Shown here one piece after another: positions 25,402 to 30,646 of a stretch of 34,111 nt of DNA (position 1 is the first letter of the stretch; each line of letters opens with the position of its first letter). The notes beneath the pieces were generated by a model. The model had not been told where the DNA came from and searched no databases. It saw nothing but the letters and a program-made list of their open reading frames with translations. The stretch is from IMG/VR virus record IMGVR_UViG_3300047478_000032, positions 1 to 34,111 of that record, one strand, 5' to 3'. This DNA comes from a virus. The position numbers were made by a program, and so were the translations under genes.

Positions 25402-25626
25402 ATGAAACAATTTTTTACAGAAGATAACGGTAGATATAGTATGAAAAGACTTTGTGGTTTGTTATGTACAATTGCTTTATGTGCTACAATGTACCACAAC
25501 CAGTTTAGTGAAGAACATACGGCACCAAGTGCTATTTTAGTAGAGGCGGTTGCAATGTTAGCTTTTGGCACATTAGGTTTAACATCGGTAGAAAAAATAT
25601 TTAAAAAGAAAGAAGATGCCGAATAA
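25402..25626 (+). CDS. Holin-like membrane protein
   Basis: The 74-residue protein has two hydrophobic segments, LCGLLCTIALCATMY (17-31) and AILVEAVAMLAFGTLGL (44-60), and a basic/acidic tail, EKIFKKKEDAE. The opening, YSMKRLCGLLCTIAL, resembles holin-like proteins of Bacteroidota phages. It lies just before the endolysin gene, the usual holin position, and overlaps the tiny membrane peptide gene by 11 bases. Together with 23817 this gives two holin candidates; one may act as antiholin. Confidence 0.62.
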   Translation: MKQFFTEDNGRYSMKRLCGLLCTIALCATMYHNQFSEEHTAPSAILVEAVAMLAFGTLGLTSVEKIFKKKEDAE

Positions 25627-25702
25627 CGAAAAAAGAGCATTAGCTTTTGCTTTTGTTTTTTGGGTTGTTTGTATTTGTATCTTTGCAAAACATTTGTTAT
25701 GA
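25616..25702 (+). CDS. 28-residue single-helix membrane peptide
   Basis: ATG 25616 opens a short frame coding for a polar start (MPNNEKRA) and a continuous hydrophobic helix (LAFAFVFWVVCICIFAKHLL). It overlaps the end of the holin-like gene by 11 bases, and its TGA forms ATGA with the endolysin start at 25699, the usual sign of translational coupling. The size, helix and position suggest a lysis modulator. The promoter before the endolysin lies within it. It is short, so chance cannot be excluded. Confidence 0.5.
   Translation: MPNNEKRALAFAFVFWVVCICIFAKHLL
25653..25685 (+). promoter_or_regulatory. Promoter for the endolysin (TTG-N22-TATCTTTG)
   Basis: TTG (25653-25655) and TATCTTTG (25678-25685) are separated by 22 bases, within the range seen for Bacteroidota promoters. 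The endolysin ATG is 13 bases past the -7 element. It would allow the lysozyme to be transcribed apart from the genes before it. Confidence 0.55.
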
Positions 25703-26301
25703 TAAGTAAGAAAGCCATTGATTTAATTATCCAGCACGAAGTTGGAGGTAGAGCAGTTTATGAGAAACGCTATCAAAAGCCTATTTGGGCTGGTGGTGAG
25801 TCTGGGCTTACGATAGGCTTGGGGTATGATGTAGGCTATGCAAAAGAGGCTGATTTGTTTTCTGATTGGTCTGCTTTGAACTTAAACTTCTTAAATGCTA
25901 TGAAAAGATTTTGTGGCGTTAAAGGTGAAGTGGTTAAGTCAATGATGAAAGGCGAAGTGTTAAATGTTGTAATTCCGTACAATATAGCCTATGATGTTTT
26001 CGTTAAGAAGTCAATCCCTAAGTATTACGCAATGACTAAACGCATCTACCCACAATTAGATACTTTAAACGAAGATACAAGAGGTGCTTTAGTTTCTATG
26101 GTTTATAACAGAGGTTCTAAGATAGAAGGTGATAGCCGCAAAGAGATGAAGGCAATAGTAGACTTAGTGGCTAAGCAAGACTATGAAGGCATAGCAGAAC
26201 AAATTGAAAAGAGCAAAAGATTATGGGAAGGTAAAGGATTAGACGGCTTAGTGGTAAGAAGGGAGAGCGAGGCTGACTTGATAAGGTCAAGTATGGCATA
26301 A
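25699..26301 (+). CDS. Endolysin, lysozyme-like
   Basis: I take ATG 25699 (MISKKAIDLI) as the start, because the lysozyme core begins here and the frame upstream is only a shadow. The 200-residue enzyme has a catalytic Glu14 in IIQHEVGG and the conserved GLTIGLGYDVGY (36-47) with Thr38 and Asp44, the E...T/D arrangement of phage lysozyme-like muramidases. A later helix, RGALVSMVYNRGSKI, and the C-terminal VRRESEADLI fit the family. No signal peptide is present, so release needs the holin. It ends the lysis region. Confidence 0.82.
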   Translation: MISKKAIDLIIQHEVGGRAVYEKRYQKPIWAGGESGLTIGLGYDVGYAKEADLFSDWSALNLNFLNAMKRFCGVKGEVVKSMMKGEVLNVVIPYNIAYDVFVKKSIPKYYAMTKRIYPQLDTLNEDTRGALVSMVYNRGSKIEGDSRKEMKAIVDLVAKQDYEGIAEQIEKSKRLWEGKGLDGLVVRRESEADLIRSSMA

Positions 26302-26319
26302 CAACAAAAAACCTACATA

Positions 26320-27063
26320 ATGGCTGAAAGAACAACACGGAGAAGACTATTCTTTGATATAGAAACATCTCCAAACATTGGTTTATTTTGGGAAGCTGGT
26401 TATAAAAAGAACATAGACTACTCAAACATAATCAAGGAAAGAGCCATAATTTGCATTTGTTATAAATGGGAAGATGACAAAGATGTAATGTCTTTAAACT
26501 GGGATGCTAAGCAGAACGACAAAAAAATGCTTGAGCAGTTTGTTACAGTTGCAAACTCTGCAACGGAATTAGTAGGACACAATGGAGATAAATTTGATTT
26601 AGCTTGGATTAGGACAAGGTGCTTGTTTCACGGTATAGATATGTTTCCTAATTATATTACAATTGATACACTTAAAATAGCAAGGTCTAAGTTTAGATTT
26701 AACTCTAATAGACTTAATTACATTGCAGACTTTTTAGGCATTGGACAAAAGATTAAAACAGAGTTTAACCTTTGGAAAGATATTTTGTTACATAAAGATA
26801 AAAAAGCAATGGAGGATATGATTAAATATTGCAAAAAGGATGTAATATTGCTTGAGAAGGTATTTAAGCACTTGAACAATCATATACCATCAAAATCACA
26901 CTATGGGGTCTTGTATGGTAACTATCGTTCATCTTGTCCAGAGTGTGGTGCAGATAGAGAAAACTTAGTGAGAAATAATACGAGAACAACGGCTGCTGGA
27001 GTTGTTAAAGTTCAAATGAGATGCAAAGTTTGTGGTAAGTTTCATACAATAACTGATAAATAA
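26320..27063 (+). CDS. RNase H-like / DnaQ-like 3'-5' exonuclease with zinc ribbon
   Basis: The 247-residue protein carries exonuclease motifs: FFDIETSP (11-18, D13 and E15), LVGHNGDKFDLAWIRTR (84-100, D93) and YCKKDVILLEKV (170-181, D174), typical of the YprB-like ribonuclease H superfamily. The segment FNSNRLNYIADFLGIG (127-142) also fits. A C-terminal zinc ribbon has two CxxC pairs (C206/C209 and C235/C238) and may bind DNA or RNA. It could process ends during recombination or degrade host nucleic acid. It overlaps the next gene by one base. Confidence 0.82.
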   Translation: MAERTTRRRLFFDIETSPNIGLFWEAGYKKNIDYSNIIKERAIICICYKWEDDKDVMSLNWDAKQNDKKMLEQFVTVANSATELVGHNGDKFDLAWIRTRCLFHGIDMFPNYITIDTLKIARSKFRFNSNRLNYIADFLGIGQKIKTEFNLWKDILLHKDKKAMEDMIKYCKKDVILLEKVFKHLNNHIPSKSHYGVLYGNYRSSCPECGADRENLVRNNTRTTAAGVVKVQMRCKVCGKFHTITDK

Positions 27064-27254
27064 TGAGCCAAGTAACTGAACAAGTAATAAACGACATACA
27101 ACAAAGAGAACTCAAAGGCATTGAGACTTATGGTACAACAATGGACAGAAACGACCTAAGTCAAGATGAGTGGCTGCAACACGCCTACGAGGAGGCTTTA
27201 GACTTTTGCATCTATTTAAAGAAATTAATAATTATAAGAAATGGCAACATATAA
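27063..27254 (+). CDS. Small phage protein, possibly MazG-like
   Basis: The 63-residue protein has the pattern GIETYGTTMDRNDLSQDEWL followed by HAYEEALDFCIYLKKLI. This conserved small phage family has an E-x-x-D-type helix resembling the metal-binding helices of MazG-like NTP pyrophosphatases, though only half of that fold is present. A role in nucleotide metabolism is possible. It overlaps the exonuclease by one base and the next gene by 14 bases. Confidence 0.55.
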   Translation: MSQVTEQVINDIQQRELKGIETYGTTMDRNDLSQDEWLQHAYEEALDFCIYLKKLIIIRNGNI

Positions 27255-27441
27255 ACTACCAAAAAACTTTAGTAAAATGACTTTATTTGAGCAAGAGACA
27301 ATTTTAGTAAATAAGCTAAACGAGGTGTATGATATTGAAAATGAAATAAAAAAGGCTTTAGCTAAAGTAAGAGGAGGTGTAAAATACACACCTAAAGAAA
27401 TAGACCGCCCAGACTTGGCTATGTTAAAAGATGAAGATTAA
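27241..27441 (+). CDS. Hypothetical protein, 66 residues
   Basis: This is a small charged protein, mostly helical (LFEQETILVNKLNEVYDI), with a basic middle (KKALAKVRGGVKYTPKE) and an acidic end. There is no signal or membrane segment. It overlaps its neighbours by 14 and 11 bases, so it is part of the operon. I do not recognise a family. Confidence 0.5.
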   Translation: MATYKLPKNFSKMTLFEQETILVNKLNEVYDIENEIKKALAKVRGGVKYTPKEIDRPDLAMLKDED

Positions 27442-27700
27442 GATAACATATAAGAAACTCGGTAAAGAGAAGGCTCACGGCATTGCTTGTAGTGATGGCG
27501 AGGTGCTTATTGATGTTAGGTTAAAGGGTAAAAAACACCTTGAAATATTAATCCACGAGGTTATGCATTTGCTTAACCCAGAGGATGACGAAGATGATAT
27601 AGTTAAAAAAAGCGTTGCCCTAACCAAGATACTATGGAAAGAGGGGTACAGACGAGTAGATAACCACGACAAGGACTTGCTCCAAGATGGCTCTAAATAG
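27431..27700 (+). CDS. Mini zinc metalloprotease-like protein (HExxH)
   Basis: The 89-residue protein has a clear HExxH motif in LEILIHEVMHLLNPEDD (37-53; H42, E43, H46), set in a helix like that of small phage metallopeptidase-like proteins related to the ImmA/SprT type. The third zinc ligand is not obvious, and the protein is far shorter than a typical protease, so it may be a minimal enzyme or a metal-binding relic. It is the last gene before the large non-coding region; a strong terminator follows 42 bases later. Confidence 0.6.
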   Translation: MKIKITYKKLGKEKAHGIACSDGEVLIDVRLKGKKHLEILIHEVMHLLNPEDDEDDIVKKSVALTKILWKEGYRRVDNHDKDLLQDGSK

Positions 27701-27742
27701 AAGTCTTATCTTTGTAGTGTTGTTTTTTCATAGTTCAGGTTT

Positions 27743-27771
27743 CTCCCAGTGTAAAAAGCTGGGAGTTTTTT
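27743..27771 (+). terminator. Strong rho-independent terminator
   Basis: CTCCCAG (27743-27749) and CTGGGAG (27759-27765) form a perfect 7-bp stem with a 9-base loop, followed by six T. It ends the late operon after the metalloprotease-like gene. Confidence 0.92.
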
Positions 27772-27819
27772 ATTACCTTTGACTTTCATATAGCAATAAT
27801 TAAGGTTTAACAATCACGA

Positions 27820-27843
27820 GGGGCGTTTCTACGCTCCTTTTTT
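27820..27843 (+). terminator. Second rho-independent terminator
   Basis: GGGGCG (27820-27825) pairs with CGCTCC (27832-27837), with one G-T pair and a six-base loop, followed by six T. It lies only 49 bases after the first terminator and may end a short RNA starting near the TACCTTTG element at 27774. Confidence 0.7.
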
Positions 27844-27919
27844 GTGCCTATACTAAATGCTAAAATCTTTAGCAAAGTGTTAAAATTATGCTAAAGCCTA
27901 AAAATAAATGTAAATAAGT

Positions 27920-27950
27920 TTGGTGGATAACTTATGTGCATATATCTTTA
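27920..27950 (+). promoter_or_regulatory. Promoter for the replication genes (TTG-N20-TATCTTTA)
   Basis: TTG (27920-27922), a 20-base spacer and TATCTTTA (27943-27950) match the Bacteroidota pattern except for the last base. Two DnaA-box-like sites lie within the spacer, so a DnaA-type protein binding there would control transcription. It would drive the genes from 27974 on. Confidence 0.62.
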
Positions 27951-27973
27951 CTTCATAAACAAAAACCTTAATT

Positions 27974-28171
27974 ATGAATTGGCAAACAACCCTTTATTAC
28001 TCCGAGAATGGAGTAGACTATCAACAAATTTTTGACGGACCAGAAATACCAAGAGTAGGCGATAGTGTTATCGTTATGTTTGGGAAAGAAGTAAAGTCAA
28101 TAATGTTTACAGTAGAAAGCATTACATTTTCTACATTTACTAAATCTATTATTATACAAGTAAAACGCTAA
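27974..28171 (+). CDS. Hypothetical protein, 65 residues
   Basis: This is the first gene after the candidate origin and early promoter. It is a small beta-rich protein (TTLYYSENGVDYQQIFDG, then PRVGDSVIVMFGKEV and alternating strands at the end) that might form a small barrel. I do not recognise a family. Its position suggests an early function. Confidence 0.55.
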   Translation: MNWQTTLYYSENGVDYQQIFDGPEIPRVGDSVIVMFGKEVKSIMFTVESITFSTFTKSIIIQVKR

Positions 28172-28173
28172 TT

Positions 28174-28269
28174 ATGAACCAGTACGAAAAAGACTCAATT
28201 AAACCTATGTACGCATTTATTATCGTATTATTAGGATTTATTTTAACCGCTATTGTAGAAAACCTTTAA
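28174..28269 (+). CDS. 31-residue single-helix membrane peptide
   Basis: The frame starts MNQYEKDSIKPM and continues as a hydrophobic helix, YAFIIVLLGFILTAIVENL. It lies 2 bases after its upstream neighbour and 10 bases before the next gene. It could be an early membrane effector, for example one acting on the host envelope or on superinfection, but nothing in the sequence shows this. Its size makes it tentative. Confidence 0.45.
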   Translation: MNQYEKDSIKPMYAFIIVLLGFILTAIVENL

Positions 28270-28279
28270 ACCTTAAATT

Positions 28280-28582
28280 ATGACACTACCTTATCAAGGC
28301 AAACAACTTAAACTCCACAAAAGAGCAGCTTGTTTATTAGAGTTATTAAAGAAAGCTCAAGCCAGACAAGCAAGTATTGAAACTGATTTATACAAGTGGC
28401 GTGGTGCTACTTGGGATGAACCTATTAAACTAATGAATAAGTACGAGGATGACTACTTAATAAAGATTGCTCGAATGAACGACATCCAAAAACGCATCCT
28501 AAAATCATATCATTTTTTAATCTTGGATTTGTACGAAATCACCGAAGATTTTATGCTACCAGTAAACCTATTACACTTTTAA
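28280..28582 (+). CDS. Hypothetical helical protein, 100 residues
   Basis: The protein is largely helical (LLELLKKAQARQASIETDLY near 20-39) with a conserved-looking middle (WRGATWDEPIKLMNKYEDDY). It has no signal, membrane helix or recognisable motif. It lies among small early genes on the same strand. Confidence 0.55.
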   Translation: MTLPYQGKQLKLHKRAACLLELLKKAQARQASIETDLYKWRGATWDEPIKLMNKYEDDYLIKIARMNDIQKRILKSYHFLILDLYEITEDFMLPVNLLHF

Positions 28583-28583
28583 T

Positions 28584-28760
28584 ATGAGTTACATAGACAA
28601 CAAAAGCTACCTAATCAAGATGAACCAAATCTTAGAGTTAGAGAATGAATTATTAAGAAAACAAATTAAAGAACTAAAACAACAAGTAAATGAACTACTG
28701 GACCCAACCTATAATGACGGAAAAATCGGGGTTAAAAAGCCAAATCAAAATGGCGGATAG
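28584..28760 (+). CDS. Small coiled-coil protein, 58 residues
   Basis: The frame begins one base after its neighbour's stop and encodes a leucine-rich coiled coil (ILELENELLRKQIKELKQQV) and a polar tail. It overlaps the DnaA-domain gene (28690) by 71 bases in another frame, so one of the two starts may be further in. A coiled-coil partner next to a DnaA-type DNA-binding domain is suggestive, but not evidence of interaction. Confidence 0.5.
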   Translation: MSYIDNKSYLIKMNQILELENELLRKQIKELKQQVNELLDPTYNDGKIGVKKPNQNGG

Positions 28761-29028
28761 TATAATTGAGAAAGTAGCTGCTTTCTATGGTATATCAAAT
28801 GCTGACATTAGAGGCAAATGCCGAAAAAAAGACCTTGTTAAAGCACGTTGGATAGCAATGTACTTTATTAGGACAAAAACAGACTTTACCCTAAAGACTA
28901 TTGGAGATATGTTTGGGAGAGACCACACTACCGTAATACACGCTTTAGAAACTATCAAAGACATTATGTCTTTACGCTATGAGACCGACCTAAAAGAAGA
29001 TTTAATAAGGGTAAAAAATATTTTTTGA
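28690..29028 (+). CDS. Orphan DnaA domain IV-like DNA-binding protein
   Basis: The 112-residue protein matches the C-terminal DNA-binding domain of the initiator DnaA: IIEKVAAFYGISNADIRGKC (25-44), ARWIAMYFIRTKT (52-64), the helix-turn-helix TLKTIGDMFGRDHTTVIHAL (67-86) with the DHTTV signature, and a final helix. The AAA+ ATPase domain is absent, so it cannot load helicase itself. It may bind DnaA boxes to recruit, block or replace host DnaA. Two DnaA-box-like sites lie about 750 bases upstream. ATGs at codons 9 and 21 are alternative starts that reduce overlap with the previous gene. Confidence 0.82.
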   Translation: MNYWTQPIMTEKSGLKSQIKMADSIIEKVAAFYGISNADIRGKCRKKDLVKARWIAMYFIRTKTDFTLKTIGDMFGRDHTTVIHALETIKDIMSLRYETDLKEDLIRVKNIF

Positions 29029-29054
29029 TTATTCACAAATTAGTATTACTTTTA
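29025..29054 (+). promoter_or_regulatory. Candidate promoter before the annealing-protein candidate
   Basis: TTG (29025-29027), 19 bases and TACTTTTA (29047-29054) match the Bacteroidota pattern with the final G replaced by A. It lies 28 bases before the ATG at 29082, in the 53-base gap after the DnaA-like gene. Confidence 0.4.
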
Positions 29055-29081
29055 ATTATTAATTAACCTTAAATATGCATT

Positions 29082-29705
29082 ATGACTGAATTACAACAAG
29101 TTAAACCGACCTACGAACTTATCAACAAAGATAGTCTTTTGAGCCTATCAAATGAGTTGGCAAGTCTTATTAAAGAGAAGAAACTAAGCACTAACATTCA
29201 AGGCAAACAATTTGTAAACGTTGAAGGCTGGGGTTACGCTGGAGCAGCAATTGGACTTATCCCAATTATTACCGAAGTAAAAGACCTAAGCAAAGAAAAC
29301 GAAACAAAGTATTGGGCAACTTGTGAGGTGCGAAACATTGCAACTGGGCAAGTGGTATCAATTGGACACGCTATCTGCTCTAACAAAGAAAGAACTAAAC
29401 GTAGCTTTGATGAGTACGCAATATGCTCAATGGCACAAACAAGAGCCGAAGGTAAAGCGTATAGATTGCTTTTAGGTTGGCTTATGAAAGCGGCTGGGTT
29501 TGAGGCTACTCCAGCAGAGGAGATGGACTTTTCAAAGGAACAAGCACCTTACATCAAAAAGCACGATACCGAAGAAAATTTAACAGTAGCTATTGACTTT
29601 TGTGAAAGTTTAACAGAATTAAAGCAACTTTACGAATTAAATATAGCTATGATACAAGACAAGGAATTAAACCAATTATTTACCAACGCTAAAAAGAATT
29701 TATAA
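29082..29705 (+). CDS. Conserved phage protein, single-strand annealing protein candidate
   Basis: The 207-residue protein contains the segment NIQGKQFVNVEGWGYAGAA (38-56) and then YAICSMAQTRAEGKAYRLLL (116-135), followed by AGFEATPAEEMDF. This block recurs in phage genomes next to recombination genes. Its helix SMAQTRAEGKAYR recalls the SDAxKRA helix of Rad52/Sak-type annealing proteins. An SSB-like gene (30151) and NinG lie downstream, which supports a recombination role, but I cannot assign it firmly. The C-terminus is acidic and helical. Confidence 0.5.
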   Translation: MTELQQVKPTYELINKDSLLSLSNELASLIKEKKLSTNIQGKQFVNVEGWGYAGAAIGLIPIITEVKDLSKENETKYWATCEVRNIATGQVVSIGHAICSNKERTKRSFDEYAICSMAQTRAEGKAYRLLLGWLMKAAGFEATPAEEMDFSKEQAPYIKKHDTEENLTVAIDFCESLTELKQLYELNIAMIQDKELNQLFTNAKKNL

Positions 29706-29953
29706 TGAATCACTACTTAATCTTAGAAGGCTTACGAGAAAACGTAAAGTTTTGGCAGTATAAATTTGATACTTGTAACCCTAAAGATGCACGAGCAATG
29801 CAACAAAGACTATTAGATGCAAAGCAAACGCTAAAGGAATACAAACAAAAATTTATGCCACATTTATTAGTGCCACCAACTCCACCACAAAGACAAGCAA
29901 CAGTTAGAATGTCTGACTGGAGCGAAACATTTGAAGAATACTTAAATTATTAA
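29705..29953 (+). CDS. Hypothetical protein, 82 residues
   Basis: This small helical protein has an N-terminal coiled region (ENVKFWQYKFDTCNPKDARA), basic residues in the middle (KQTLKEYKQKFMPHLL), a proline-rich linker and an acidic aromatic C-terminus. No family is recognised. It overlaps the previous stop by one base, so it belongs to the recombination and replication operon. Confidence 0.5.
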   Translation: MNHYLILEGLRENVKFWQYKFDTCNPKDARAMQQRLLDAKQTLKEYKQKFMPHLLVPPTPPQRQATVRMSDWSETFEEYLNY

Positions 29954-29955
29954 AT

Positions 29956-30138
29956 ATGTATATAAACACTTGTTGCGGGTGGGAAAGTGATACCACCTAT
30001 GATTTATGCCCAGAATGTAAAGAACACTGCGACTGGGAATTATTAGACGAAGAAGAAATGGAAGAAGATACAAAAGCAAATGACCAAGTAGATGAAATAG
30101 CATTAAGAGAAGCCGAAGAAAAATTACATAACCAATAA
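29956..30138 (+). CDS. Small zinc-binding protein
   Basis: The 60-residue protein carries CCGWESDTTYDLCPECKEHC, with two cysteine pairs arranged like a zinc ribbon, followed by a strongly acidic tail (LLDEEEMEEDTKANDQ). Similar small zinc proteins of unknown function are common in T4-like and other phages. The acidic tail could mimic DNA or contact proteins. Confidence 0.6.
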   Translation: MYINTCCGWESDTTYDLCPECKEHCDWELLDEEEMEEDTKANDQVDEIALREAEEKLHNQ

Positions 30139-30150
30139 AAAAAAACAAAA

Positions 30151-30432
30151 ATGAAAGTATTAAACATTTGTCAAGAAGACATTAAATGGAAGCCAGTACA
30201 AACTAAGTCTGGAATTAAGCACTACGCTAACATTGCAGTAGATTATCTTAAAGAACCAGATGATAAAGGAAATGTGCTAACTGTATGGAATAACCAAACG
30301 CAAGACCAAAGAGCAGAGAAAGCTAAAAAGGAATATTGTGGTAGAGGTAAAGAATACAAGTTTGACGCTAAAAAAGAGTATGCAAATACTAATAAGCAAG
30401 AGCAAGAAGACCAAGATATAATGCCATTTTAA
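30151..30432 (+). CDS. SSB-like protein with an acidic C-terminal tip
   Basis: The 93-residue protein has a beta-rich first part (KWKPVQTKSGIKHYANIAVD), then charged residues, and ends DQDIMPF, matching the acidic D-x-I-P-F tip that single-stranded DNA-binding proteins use to recruit partners. The OB fold would be short, so the protein is a minimal or divergent SSB. It would coat single strands made during replication or recombination. It is followed within 22 bases by a direct repeat of ACTTTAACA before the next gene. Confidence 0.6.
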   Translation: MKVLNICQEDIKWKPVQTKSGIKHYANIAVDYLKEPDDKGNVLTVWNNQTQDQRAEKAKKEYCGRGKEYKFDAKKEYANTNKQEQEDQDIMPF

Positions 30433-30454
30433 ACTTTAACAAAACTTTAACACT

Positions 30455-30646
30455 ATGACACAAAACCAACAAATCAAGAGTTATTTAGAGAAAGGTAAAT
30501 CTATAACTCCTATTGACGCATTAAATAAATTTGGCTGCTTTAGATTAGCTGCAAGGATTAACGAATTACGAAAAGATGGGTTAAATATTGTAACTAAAAT
30601 TGTAACTAAAGAAGGTAAAACATATGCAAGTTATAAACTATGTTAA
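30455..30646 (+). CDS. Helix-turn-helix protein
   Basis: The 63-residue protein resembles a small winged-helix/HTH family of phages: QIKSYLEKGKSITPIDALNK (6-25), then FGCFRLAARINELRKDGLNI, and a wing-like YASYKLC at the end. It probably binds DNA as a dimer and could regulate early genes or assist replication. It overlaps the methyltransferase start by 7 bases (ATGTTAA), so the two are coupled. Confidence 0.7.
   Translation: MTQNQQIKSYLEKGKSITPIDALNKFGCFRLAARINELRKDGLNIVTKIVTKEGKTYASYKLC

Larger units (their letters stand above)
27701..27973 (+). other. Non-coding region: terminators, repeats, DnaA-box-like sites, candidate origin
   Basis: This 273-base gap holds two terminators (27743-27771 and 27820-27843), with a TACCTTTG -7-like element between them (27774-27781). 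An AT-rich part follows with three GCTAAA copies: 27859-27864 and its inverse 27868-27873 form a hairpin, and a third is at 27890-27895. GGTGGATAA (27922-27930) and TGTGCATAT (27935-27943) are each one mismatch from the reverse complement of a DnaA box (TTATnCACA). A strong promoter overlaps them. A gene for a DnaA-type DNA-binding domain follows at 28690. Together these suggest a replication origin or a control region for early genes. Confidence 0.5.
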
